A stretch of DNA of 64,000 nt from Austropuccinia psidii (lineage: Eukaryota; Basidiomycota; Pucciniomycetes; Pucciniales; Sphaerophragmiaceae), in assembly GCA_023105745.1 (NCBI GenBank), contig JALGQZ010000013.1:23756605-23820604 (forward strand). The letters are read 5' to 3'. The notes under the pieces were generated by a model, which worked only from the letters and a program-made list of their open reading frames with translations, was not told the origin of the DNA and ran no database searches. The position numbers and the translations under genes are program-made. Positions 1 through 10,922 of the stretch are shown here, piece after piece; positions within the stretch are counted from its first letter, which is position 1, and each line of letters begins with the position of its first letter.

Positions 1-1708
1 TAAAAAATTAATTACAATTTAAAAATAAAAAATACATTAAATTTTGTAAGTATAAAATTACTTTTATACTTGAAAAAATTAAGTAAAAATAAAATTTTAA
101 CAAAATTGTGAAAAAATAAATAAATTTGGAAAAAAGTTATATAAAATTTATCATAACTTTTTATCCAGTAAATAAACACATAAAAGTTATTTCACCATTG
201 GATTCCTCATAAAAAATCAGGTGGGGTCACCTCTGAGTGAAATTCTTGTAACTCAACTCCAAATAAGCTTAAATTAAGTTTTTAGTATTTTCAATACAAA
301 AGTTGAAAATCCTCAAAAACCTTAATTTAATTCACACCACATGTGGTGTTAACCATCAATTTTTGTGTTAAAATTGAGGTGTTGTGTTTAGTTTAGAAGT
401 TATGAGGAATTGAAGTATTTTCAATTGAATTCAATTGAAATGTCAAAATGTGCGCGTGTATTACATAAGTGAACTTTGATTAACATATGAGGTATCAATT
501 ATTACTGTATTGTACTGTACAATTGAATTGAATCACATATATAAATTATAAGTATAATACATGATGAGGAATTAAAGGAAAAATAAATTGGAAAGATTAA
601 ATTTGGGGGGGGGAAAGGAACTCCAGCTCTAAGGGGGAGCTAGACCCCCAAATTCCTTGCTGACAGGCGTGGGATGTCAAAATTCACGCAAAAGTTCATC
701 ACTTTTGGCCTGGAATTGAGTTACAGGGTCTGTGAACTCAATTGATGATGAGGTTTTGATACCAACTGGGGTAGTTTTAGCTGTTGCCAAGAGGGTAAAA
801 CTACCCTTAAGATAAAACAATCATAGTAAAAACAGTTTTAACTGGTTTCTACGCCTCTGACACACATTCTGACGTGTTTTGAAGGCTCTAGGCCTGGTAT
901 TGCTATAGTAATGGCTGATTTAAGGGTCTAAAATGGCTAAAAATGGCTAAAAATGGCTTAAACCAGCCCTTTTTTGGTCTAAACCAGGGTTCAATGATGC
1001 CATAATTGGCTTTTCTGTTGTCAGACTGTTTTTCACGACTGACAAGAGTAAATTTTACTTTTGGAGTAAGAGAATTGATGGTTATAAAAGAATGTCTTCT
1101 TTGCCCCACTTTTCTCTTCATGTTAGAATCTTTTCCTTTTATTAATTAGTTTAAACACTGTTAAACCAATCAATCAAAGATTCCAACCACCATTTTTAAA
1201 TCATTTTAATCCTTTTAACCACGTGAAAAAATCATTATAATCATTGTTTGTAACTCTTATAATCATTTTTACCCCTGAACCACCCCAAAAGTGAATTAAA
1301 GCATCTTTCATCACTGTAAACTTTGTCACTTTGTTTCCAAATTCACTCTGGTCACTTTTGGGCATGTTTTTTCTTTAATATTCTTTTTAAAGACTTTGTT
1401 CTTTAATTAATTGCTTGCAGTTCTTTGCTCAATTAATTCCAATTGAAATTGCTCTTGAAGAAATTTCTTTTGTAGCCTTAAAATATCTCTTGTAGAGTAT
1501 TTTTTGGATAAATTTTTATTGTTGGTAAAACAATAAATTTTTATAATATTATTGTTTTATACTAATAAAGTTATAAACAATAAAATTGGCGTGTTTTCTC
1601 TTAAAAATAATATTTCATACTATTTTTAACTGAATTTTACCTTATACAAATTTTGAGGACAGGAAAAGTACTTGATTTTTAATCAAAGTTTCATATCCAC
1701 ACCTTACA
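1..1708 (+). repeat. 5' LTR of family A copy 1 (left end missing)
   Basis: This matches 8264-9970 almost base for base and ends CCTTACA directly before the primer binding site. It contains a 16-bp perfect palindrome at 334-349, a 22-bp perfect palindrome at 419-440, a roughly 10-bp tandem repeat with core AAAATGGCTA near 933-960, and an antisense open frame at 903-1121. All except the exact number of short repeat units recur in the other family A LTRs. Confidence 0.95.
903..1121 (-). other. Antisense open reading frame inside the family A LTR
   Basis: A 72-codon ATG-initiated frame runs antisense to the element. It starts MKRKVGQRRHSF and is basic at its N-terminus. Versions occur in every family A LTR here: 9165-9383 (72 codons, minus), 11512-11703 (63 codons, plus, because that LTR is inverted), 19757-19948 (63 codons, plus) and within 21196-21624 (minus, a 142-codon frame extended upstream). 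The copies differ by scattered amino-acid changes and by the C-terminal end. I do not recognise a domain. It may be chance openness in a young repeat family, or an antisense LTR product; conservation alone does not decide between them. Confidence 0.3.
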
Positions 1709-1727
1709 TTTGGGGGCCCAGCCGTGA
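1709..1727 (+). other. Primer binding site, family A copy 1
   Basis: The bases TTTGGGGGCCCAGCCGTGA follow the LTR terminus directly. TGG three bases in is what a tRNA 3' CCA end would pair with. Copy 2 has the same site at 19149-19167 (minus) with a CAGGCG variant, and family B has a related TTTTGGGGGCCTGGC at 52729. The tRNA was not identified. Confidence 0.6.
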
Positions 1728-1933
1728 TATTTTACCTGTGACATATTTTTTTACTCTTTTTTAATCTTTTTCTTATATTGAAAAATTTAAAAAACATATA
1801 AAAAATACTTATAATTCAAAAAATCAATAAAAAATATTTTTTTTTCATATTATAAGTGAGGCTTTAATTTTTATTTCTTTTTTTGAAATAACCTTTTTTT
1901 TACTTAATTATTTGGCTTTTTCATTAATTTTAG

Positions 1934-2131
1934 TGTCTGACAACGTGGTAAGACAAGAAAACATTGAAACAGCCTCAACAGTTACCAGTATTATTCCTGC
2001 AAGCACTGTGATTTCAGACCATAATAGCACTGTTATTGTGACTCAAAATAACCAACCTGAGCCAATAACCTCTGAATTAATTAACTTGGATATAAGTAAT
2101 ACCCTTCAGAGAGCTAAAAATTTGGCAAATA
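1934..2131 (+). other. Candidate upstream exon of family A
   Basis: This 198-nt open stretch begins after a TTTTAG acceptor-like site (AG at 1932-1933) and ends at a GTGAGT donor-like site at 2132. It is in the gag-pol frame but has no ATG; the first ATG after the LTR is at 2182. The same stretch with the same 198-nt length is at 18749-18946 (minus) in copy 2, and the encoded Ser/Thr/Ile-rich peptide is conserved between copies. If it is translated, the start codon must come from an upstream spliced leader, which I could not find. No known domain was recognised. Confidence 0.35.
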
Positions 2132-2195
2132 GTGAGTTTTTTGACGTAAAATTACTATTTTTAACCTTTTTAATCATAAATATGCCTTCAACCAG
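2132..2195 (+). other. Candidate 64-nt frame-switching intron, family A copy 1
   Basis: The donor is GTGAGT at 2132 and the acceptor is TTCAACCAG ending at 2195, with a TTTTTAAC branch-like site between. Copy 2 has a stronger GTAAGT donor and the same acceptor (18748 to 18685), also 64 nt. Since 64 leaves remainder 1 on division by 3, removal would join the upstream exon to the frame at +1 relative to gag-pol. Retention leaves the gag-pol ATG at 2182, which lies inside the intron. No transcript data were available. Confidence 0.4.
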
Positions 2196-5100
2196 ATCAG
2201 GAGCAAGCTATAAACCCTCAAGCAGCTCCCAAAAAGGTCATAGACGTGATTATGGCAGAAGCCAATCAGATACAGAAGGACAAGGGTCAGTAAAAGACTT
2301 CCACAACAATAAATTGTCCAATTCTGAAGCTGATGACACTATTTTACCTTCAAAAAGAGCTGACACCGCCACAAGAAGCCTCAGTGGACATTTACAAAGC
2401 CAGCCAGAAGGCTTACAACAATGCACTTCAGTACAAAGAGTACCAGATCCTTGCAGATCTGTGGAGAAACTGCATGAATTCATACCTAACTGTAAGGAAA
2501 TTCCTGGGCCATCCCAACACTTGCAAGTTACTCAATGGATGGCATCCATTGATGGAAAAGAAGAATATGATTCTCTTAACAGCAGAATGGAGGAAAAACA
2601 ACCCTCCACCTCCCAAGCCAGTGCCAAAAACAGCCCCAGTGGCCAGCAGCAGCACTTCCAACGTGAAAAAGCAGCCACAACCTCCAAACAAGGGCAAAGG
2701 GAAGGCACAAGCTCCAAAACCTTACAGCCAGGGCTACAGGATCCCAAAGATTCAGCAGGATGCCATGGAAAATGTATTTCAGATGGCCAGAACCATGATG
2801 GAATTACAAAAGAAGGAGGAAGCCAGATTAAAGTTCCAGAAATGATTTCTGATATATTTGATTCCATCCCAGAGTTGTATGATGCTATAAATGACGTGAA
2901 AAAACATCTTTCTGATAAAAATGAATCCATTTGTAACAACATTAAAACAAACAACTTGAGCCTGTGCCAAATCAATGAAACACTTACATGTTTTGAAAAG
3001 GTTTTAAGAACAATTAAAACTCCTAATAATGATACTTCTTTTGGCATTAAGATAAATGAACAATCTGCAATCATTAATGAATTAACAGAAAAATATTCTA
3101 AACTCAATATTGATGACATAATTGAGACAAGAATAAAACATGCCATTAGTACTATCAAAGAGGACAATAAAAAGACTCTGGATTATATTTCAAGAGCATT
3201 TGCTGAAGTAAAGACAAATACAATTGCCTTGAAAAAGGATTTTGATACCTCAAAAGAGGAAATATCAAAATTAACAATGAAATTAAATGAATTTATATCT
3301 GATAATACTAGACAAACAGAGTTATGGAATGAGCTTACATATAAAGAGGATGAACATAAAAAGAATGTCATAGACTCTATACAAAGCTTACAACATGAGT
3401 TAAAAAATTCTCAAAGGTGTAACAACAGTAAAATGAATGATATTGAACAACTGCTAAACACCTTACCAAGAATGTCTACACCTCTGAACCAGAATGAGGG
3501 TGCAAGAATTCCCAATCCACAAGTATTGGATGGAGAAAATTAACAGTTAAAAGATGAATTTTCTACCTCTTTTCATAACTTGGAACCATCAATGGGCCAA
3601 GCACTATTAAAAGAAGTTCCAAAACTTAAGGAATGGCCTCACTTCAGTGGTGAAGGAGAATATGACCATATGGAATTTATCAGAGGTATTGACATGATCA
3701 AAGAAGATTTTGAATTACCAGACAGATTGGTGAAAGCCAGGTTTAACACCTTGTTTACCAAATCAGCTCACAGATGGTATATCAAATTGAGACAAGCACA
3801 TGGACACCAGAGTTGGACTTGGTGGAAAACCCAAATTGTCAACAAATGGGCCAATGATGCATGGAGGTTTAAAGTAGAAACAGCCTTTGAATCCGCCAAA
3901 TTTAATGCTGATAAAGACAAAGCCTTACCATGGTTTTGTCAACAAAAGGACAGGTTAACAGCATTATACCCTGACATGTCAGAATTTATGATTCATAGAA
4001 AAATTCTAAGACAATGTGGAGGTGACTTAGAGCATGCTGTCAAGAGCAGGACTACTGAACAATCTTCAGCAGAAGACATTATCAATATATTAGAGGAAGT
4101 AACCACAAGAACCAGAATTGGTTCCAGTAGGGTGAATCTCAAAACAAGGTTTAATACACCTTGGAAGGATTCTGTGGACAAAAACCCCAAAGAAAACTCT
4201 AATAATATTAAAAATAAGTCTGCAGATACAGTCAGAAAGTGCCATATTTGCCAAAGCACCACTCATTTAGCCAATACATGTCCAAAGAGAGGGAAAATGC
4301 ATGAAATTGATGTGGAGAAAGAACCTGATGTTGAAAAAGATGACATAATTGAAGAAAAGTCAGATGACAAGTCATCCATATTTTCTGAATCTTCAAAAGA
4401 TATAGAAAATATCAATGCCACTTTTGACATCATGGAATCTTATTCCCACTTGCCACAATTAAGCAATGGTCAACTTGATTTATCAAAAATCCAAGATGCA
4501 CAACTCATGAAAACCAAACCAAACAGAGGAAAAGGTTATACAGCTGGTAACTCCTGTATAACAGAAGTGGTGATTGACAACAAACCCACTAAACTTTTGC
4601 TTGACCCAGGAGCCTTCTGCTCTTGTGTTGGTAAATCTTTTCTTAAAACTTGTGTACCAAACTTTGAAGATCAATTGTTGCCAATTGATGGCATAAAATT
4701 CAATAGTGCAAGTAACCCAATGAAAGCATTGGGAATATTTGAGACTAGTGTCATATTTCCACATATCAATGGAAATTTAAGAATCACTGTTGAATTTGTT
4801 GTTATGGAAAATTGCTCTAGTACCCATTTCATATTGGGAAATGATTATTTAATCATGTATGGCATAGATTTACACAACAACAAAGACAGATACTTTACTA
4901 TTGGAGACAATAAGCGCCAAAAATTTGCCTTTTTACCATTTAAAAGACAAATTACAGTAAACAAAGTATCACCAGTCAACTTAGAGTTAGAGAAATTCAA
5001 GTCTGAACACTTAAATGAAGCTGAAATAAGCCTTCATTTGAGTGATAAACAACAAAATGAACTCTTTTCTCTTTTATATGACCATAAAGAAGCATTTGCC

Positions 5101-8100
5101 TCAGATAAAGAACCCCTAGGGGCAATTATTGGTCATGAAGTTGATATTATTCTTAATATTGAGAGACCTTATCCACCACTCTTAAGAAGACCTGAATATC
5201 CAGCAAGTCCAAAATCAAGAGAAGCACTGGAAAGCCATATTAAAGAACTTTTAGACCTTGGTGTAATAAGAAAAGTAGGCCACAATGAAGAAGTAGAAAT
5301 AACTACACCAGTCATAGTGGCTTGGCATAATGGAAAATCTAGAATGGTTGGGGACTTTAGAGCTCTGAACACTTATACTGTTCCAGACAGATACCCAATT
5401 CCAAAGATCCAGATTGCCCTCACTCAAATATCTCAAGCAGTATATATAAGCACTATGGATGCTCTTAAGGGATTTCATCAGAATGTGGTAACACCAAGAG
5501 CAAGAAAGTATTTGAGAATCATTGTTCATTGTGGAGTTTATGAATATTTAAGAATGCCTTTTGGTATCAAAAATGCACCTTCACACTTCCAAAGAATGAT
5601 GAATGAAATCTTCCCTGAAGAACTTTCAGAAGGATGGTTAATCATTTACATTGATGACATTATAGTCTGCTCCAAAACTTGGGAAGAACATATGTACAGA
5701 TTGTCCAGGGTTTTGACAAAAATTCAATCTGTCAATATGAAAGTTTCTTTAAAGAAATGCCATTTTGGATTTAAAGAACTTAAAGCACTAGGGCATGTAG
5801 TATCTGGTTTATCTCTTGGAATTGACAAAAACAAAGTTGCAGCAGTACTGCTTAAACCCATGCCTCAAAACAAAAAAGAAATTCAATCATTTTTGGGTTT
5901 TGCAGGGTATTACAGGCAACACATTAAAGATTTTGCATCCATAGCAAGACCTCTTTATAAGCTATGTGAAAAAGACACAGTCTTTGAAATGACAGTTGAC
6001 AGAGTAAAAGCCTTTGAATCTTTGAGACAAGCCTTGACCACTGCTCCACTCTTACTGATGCCAGACTTTAAGCTTCCCTTTAAACTTTATATTGATGCAT
6101 CAGGAGATGGGCTAGGTGCTTCACTTCACCAAGTTCAGATCATAAATGATAAACCTGTAGAAGGACCCATATGTTTCATATCTAGGCAAATCAAACCAAC
6201 TGAACCCAGATATGGAGCAAGTCAGATGGAGTGTTTATGCCTTGTTTGGGCTCTAGAAAAGCTAAATTACTTTCTAGAAGGATGTGTCTTTGAAGTAATA
6301 ACAGATTGTACCGCTGTTAAATCACTTCTGAACATGAAAACACCCAACAGACATATGCTTAGATGGCAAATAGCCATACAAGAATATAGGGGCAATATGA
6401 CTATTGTTCACAAAGATGGCAATATTCATAAAAATGCAGATGGACTAAGCAGATGGCCATTACCAAATGATATTGATAATCCTGCTTATGTACCAGAAGA
6501 AGCCTCCCCACAAATTCCAATAGAAGGGATAAGTGTTACAGACTTAAACACCACCTTCTTTGAAGAAGTCAGAAACAGTTACACCCAAGATAAGAATTGT
6601 AGCATCTTATGCCAATTACTTAACAAGGACTGTAAGGACAACTCTCTTACACATGCCTTGGATGAAGTATGGAAAAAATCTTATGATGAAGGAAGATTTC
6701 ACCTACTAGATGGTATAATCTACCACAGAACAAAACACACATGTGTTATGACAGTTGTGGACAGATCACTAATCAATCTTGTACTGAAGGAATGCCATGA
6801 TAGTCCCTTTTCAGGACATCTTTCTGAAGACAGAACAAGAGAGAAAGTGAAGACCTGCATATGGTGGCCAATGTGGCAGAAAGATGTTGCAGAGTATTGC
6901 AGACCCTGTGACAGATGCCAAAAGGCAAATAAATACACTGGCAAAAGACTTGGAAATATGATGAAAATCTAAGAACCAAGCAGACCTTGGGAAATTATCC
7001 ATATGGATTGGGTAACTGGCCTACCACCAGGAGGTGACAGAAGCTATAATGCTTGCCTAGTAATTGTGGACAGATTCAGTAAAACTCCAATCTTTTTACC
7101 ATGTCACAAAGATGATACAGCCATGGATACAGCTCTTCTGATATGGAATAGAGTAGTGTCATGGACTGGGATATTTACAAATATCATCAGTGATAGAGAT
7201 CCCAAATTCACTTCAGCACTATGGACAAATCTTCACCAATTATTTGGCACTAAACTGTCTTTTTCTACAGCCTACCACCCACAAACTGATGGCCTGGCTG
7301 AAAGAATGATCCAAACCTTAGAGGACATGATAAGAAGATTTTGTGCATATGGCCTTGAATTCAAAGATTGTGATGGATTTACCCATGATTGGTGTACTCT
7401 GTTGCCAGCACTGGAATTGGCATATAAAACATCAATCCATGCCAGTACCAATCAGACTCCTGCTATCCTAGAAAAAGGATGGAACCCCAAGTTACCCCAA
7501 GATTCCTTGAGGAAAGACTTAATTGAGATACATCCCACAGCTGCTAGCTTCAAAGGAATGCTAGACAAAGCTAGAAGGCATGCAGTGAAATGCATGGAGG
7601 ACTCTTTTGCATATGCTAAAGACAAATGGGATAAATCACATGCAACTCCAGATTTCAAAGTGGGGGACCTAGTTCTTGTATCCACCACTAACTTCAATAA
7701 CATCAAAGGATGTAAAAAGCTGAAAGACTCCTTTGCAGGACCTTTTGTGATTAAAGCCCTCCATGGAGAAAATGCTGTTGAAGTAGAGTTATCTGAAGAG
7801 CTTAGCAATAAGCATCCTACATTTCCAGTGAGCTTGATAAAACCATATAAATCTAGTGATGCTGAGAAATTTCCCTTGAGGAATAAGGTTCCCCAAGTTA
7901 TACCTCCTATTGAGACATCAGGTACTAAGAGAATAACCAAAGTTCTTAAAGAAAGGAAATTAAGAACCAAGAAAGTAAGGGAATACCTTGTTAGGTACAG
8001 TGACCCAACTTGTGAAGATGAATGGTTAGAAGAAAAAGATATACCAGAAGCTACCAAACTCCTGAGGAGATTCAGACACACTAGAAACACCAATATTACA

Positions 8101-8106
8101 AAGTAA
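2182..8106 (+). pseudogene. Gag-Pol polyprotein, family A copy 1 (two nonsense codons)
   Basis: One reading frame of 1974 codons runs from the first ATG after the LTR to a TAA 23 bases before the 3' LTR. It is interrupted by TAA at 3541-3543 (codon 454; TCA in copy 2) and TAA at 6970-6972 (codon 1597; CAA in copy 2). Both are single-base changes, and there is no frameshift. Order by residue: coiled-coil-like gag segment; CCHC knuckle [14 protein letters not shown] at 687; protease with DPGA at 808 rather than the usual DSGA or DTGA; RT with YIDD at 1156; RNase H starting near YIDAS at 1303; integrase zinc finger; integrase core D1609, D1671 and E1707 with 35 residues between the last two; GPF motif near 1853; chromodomain-like tail from about 1917. 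Stop-free pieces are 453, 1142 and 377 codons long. Confidence 0.95.
2196..2845 (+). pseudogene. Overlapping +1-frame ORF in gag region, family A copy 1 (one stop)
   Basis: This frame overlaps the 5' third of gag at +1 and ends in TGA at 2843-2845. It is interrupted by TAA at 2291-2293; from 2333 it is open for 170 codons. The intact counterpart in copy 2 (18035-18684, minus) shows the uninterrupted length. The peptide has a protein-like composition with Trp and Tyr, a proline-rich middle (NPPPPKPVPK), a basic KGKGK stretch and a helical Gln/Lys/Glu-rich end. In contrast, the gag-pol frame over the same bases is Ser/Gln-rich and low in complexity. It could be an N-terminal Gag variant or an accessory protein. 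No known family was recognised. Confidence 0.45.
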
Positions 8107-8117
8107 TATTCTTTTTT

Positions 8118-8129
8118 AGGGGGAGGGAA
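8118..8129 (+). other. Polypurine tract, family A copy 1
   Basis: The purine run AGGGGGAGGGAA abuts the first T of the 3' LTR and is preceded by a T-run. It is the expected plus-strand primer. Copy 2 has the same tract at 12752-12763 on the minus strand. Confidence 0.85.
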
Positions 8130-9970
8130 TGTGAGCCTTAGAGGTAATTTCATATACCCAAAAGACCACAAATATAAAAAATAACATATTAATATAAATA
8201 AAATAAATTTATTTATATTATTAAAATAAAAATCAAAATATAAATATAAAATTATATTAAAAATAAAAAATTAATTACAATTTAAAAATAAAAAATACAT
8301 TAAATTTTGTAAGTATAAAATTACTTTTATACTTGAAAAAATTAAGTAAAAATAAAATTTTAACAAAATTGTGAAAAAATAAATAAATTTGGAAAAAAGT
8401 TATATAAAATTTATCATAACTTTTTATCCAGTAAATAAACACATAAAAGTTATTTCACCATTGGATTCCTCATAAAAAATCAGGTGGGGTCACCTCTGAG
8501 TGAAATTCTTGTAACTCAACTCTAAATAAGCTTAAATTAAGTTTTTAGTATTTTCAATACAAAAGTTGAAAATCCTCAAAAACCTTAATTTAATTCACAC
8601 CACATGTGGTGTTAACCATCAATTTTTGTGTTAAAATTGAGGTGTTGTGTTTAGTTTAGAAGTTATGAGGAATTGAAGTATTTTCAATTGAATTCAATTG
8701 AAATGTCAAAATGTGCGTGTGTATTACATGAGTGAACTTTAATTTACATATGAGGTATCAATTATTACTGTATTGTACTGTACAATTGAATTGAATCACA
8801 TATATAAATTATAAGTATAATACATGATGAGGAATTAAAGGAAAAATAAATTGGAAAGATTAAATTTGGGGGGGGAAAGGAACTCCAGCTCTAAGGGGGA
8901 GCTAGACCCCCAAATTCCTTGCTGACAGGCGTGGGATGTCAAAATTCACGCAAAAGTTCATCACTTTTGGCCTGGAATTGAGTTACAGGGTCTGTGAACT
9001 CAATTGATGATGAGGTTTTGATACCAACTGGGGTAGTTTTAGCTGTTGCCAAGAGGGTAAAACTACCCTTAAGATAAAACAATCATAGTAAAAACAGTTT
9101 TACCTGGTTTCTACGCCTCTGACACACATTCTGACGTGTTTTGAAGGCTCTAGGCCTGGTATTGCTATAGTAATGGCTGATTTAAGGGTCTAAAATGGCT
9201 AAAAATGGCTAAAAATGGCTTAAACCAGCCCTTTTTTGGTCTAAACCAGGGTTCAATGATGCCATAATTGGCTTTTCTGTTGTCAGACTGTTTTTCACGA
9301 CTGACAAGAGTAAATTTTACTTTTGGAGTAAGAGAATTGATGGTTATAAAAGAATGTCTTCTTTGCCCCACTTTTCTCTTCATGTTAGAATCTCTTCCTT
9401 TTATTAATTAGTTTAAACACTGTTAAACCAATCAATCAAAGATTCCAACCACCATTTTTAAATCATTTTAATCCTTTTAACCACGTGAAAAAATCATTAT
9501 AATCATTGTTTGTAACTCTTATAATCATTTTTACCCCTGAACCACCCCAAAAGTGAATTAAAGCATCTTTCATCACTGTAAACTTTGTCACTTTGTTTCC
9601 AAATTCACTCTGGTCACTTTTGGGCATGTTTTTTCTTTAATATTTTTTTTAAAGACTTTGTTCTTTAATTAATTGCTTGCAGTTCTTTGCTCAATTAATT
9701 CCAATTGAAATTGCTCTTGAAGAAATTTCTTTTGTAGCCTTAAAATATCTCTTGTAGAGTATTTTTTGGATAAATTTTTATTGTTGGTAAAACAATAAAT
9801 TTTTATAATATTATTGTTTTATACTAATAAAGTTATAAACAATAAAATTGGCGTTTTTTCTCTTAAAAATAATATTTCATACTATTTTTAACTGAATTTT
9901 ACCTTATGCAAATTTTGAGGACAGGAAAAGTACTTGATTTTTAATCAAAGTTTCATATCCACACCTTACA
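8130..9970 (+). repeat. 3' LTR of family A copy 1, 1841 bp
   Basis: It begins TGTGAGCC after the polypurine tract and ends CCTTACA, giving near-perfect TGTRAG inverted termini. It carries the same palindromes and the same antisense frame (9165-9383) as the 5' LTR. Confidence 0.95.
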
Positions 9971-10922
9971 CTAGGTATTCCACATCCAAAATTGAATTGA
10001 TGACTCTTTTGATGCCATATTTTTAAACCTAATAATTACTGAGATACTTAGATGTATGCACTTTTATCATCAGTGAACATCTTGATGGTTTTTAGCTCTT
10101 ATATTTTGAAAGACACATAATAAATATTTCATCCAAATGTAAATTGACCACAGCATATCTGTAAGGATACAATCAAAAAGTTTATTTCACAAGATATAAA
10201 TAGAGCTATGGATAATCAAGAGAATTTTACAAAAAATACTCATAAAAGTTGATCACACAAAATCAAAAGTGGTACGAACTTTAAATGAAGTAGTTATTGA
10301 GATTCTTCTAGCTCATAAGTGAGGAAGGAAATATTTTTTGGCAAAATATTCAAGGTATAAATCTATGAAATCATATCTGTAAGTTTGGAATAGTATATTT
10401 GACAGAAAAGATGACTCACCAGAACAATCATCAAAAATAGAGTTTTGATGATGTAATGAAATTCTCTTAGTAAATTAGTTAGGTCATTCAAAGCTGTTGG
10501 AATTTACTCTCTTAGTTGGATTTGCATGAAGAACTTTAAAGTTAAAGCATAAATTGGATCATATTTGATCTTCAACCATAATCTTAATTTTAGTTTAGCC
10601 ACTTGAATAGGAGATGAAACTGGTGGATCGTGGTGTTTTATCATTTTAATTACCTTAATACACAAAGTTAACTTATTTTTCACGCTTATTCTGTCAAAAA
10701 CGTAAGTATGTAGTGATAAATTTCAATTATGGCACAGTCATAATATAAGGCTTAATAATGATGTGATCATCACTTAGACATGAAATAATGATAAATTAAT
10801 GTGGATAGCATCATTGAAAGAGTGCATTCAAGGATTTAGATACTAGATTGAAGAATATTTACTCAATAAATACCTCTTCTTCATCTTTTCTCCTTTAGAT
10901 AAATCAAATTCAATACAATATC
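9971..10922. other. Spacer between two family A elements, no gene seen
   Basis: This AT-rich DNA has no recognisable coding region. Its right edge, ATATC at 10918-10922, is the left copy of the target duplication of the next element. It was therefore contiguous with 22836 onward before that insertion. Confidence 0.6.

Larger units (their letters stand above)
1..9970 (+). mobile_element. Ty3/Gypsy chromovirus-like LTR retrotransposon, family A copy 1
   Basis: The order is LTR, primer binding site, gag-pol, polypurine tract, LTR. The 5' LTR lacks about 134 bases at the window edge, judged by aligning base 1 with base 8264 of the 3' LTR. Comparing the two LTRs by eye shows roughly ten substitutions over 1.7 kb plus a G-run length change, which implies a recent insertion. 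The target duplication cannot be tested because the left flank lies outside the window; the first five bases after the 3' LTR are CTAGG. The domain order PR-RT-RH-IN places it in Ty3/Gypsy, and the tail resembles a chromodomain. It is the best preserved element here, but its polyprotein frame carries two nonsense codons, so this copy is non-autonomous as read. Confidence 0.95.

Noticed and set aside
645..653. Self-priming in family A through LTR ACCCCCAAA pairing with the TTTGGGGG site
   Set aside because: Only about eight bases pair, and the site begins with the TGG expected for a tRNA; the evidence is much weaker than in family C.
2532..3167. 211-codon minus-strand frame across gag
   Set aside because: It is an antisense shadow of gag and of the overlapping +1 frame, Ser/Ile/Leu-rich, and has a counterpart only because the sense strand is conserved.
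1912..3543. Gag starting at 1912 with a TTG codon
   Set aside because: There is no ATG there; the first ATG after the LTR is 2182, and the upstream part looks like a separate exon.
7452..8171. 239-codon minus-strand frame over the integrase C-terminus
   Set aside because: It lies antisense to a clearly coding region and has no domain; a similar shadow appears at 12909-13430 for copy 2, as expected from shared codon bias.
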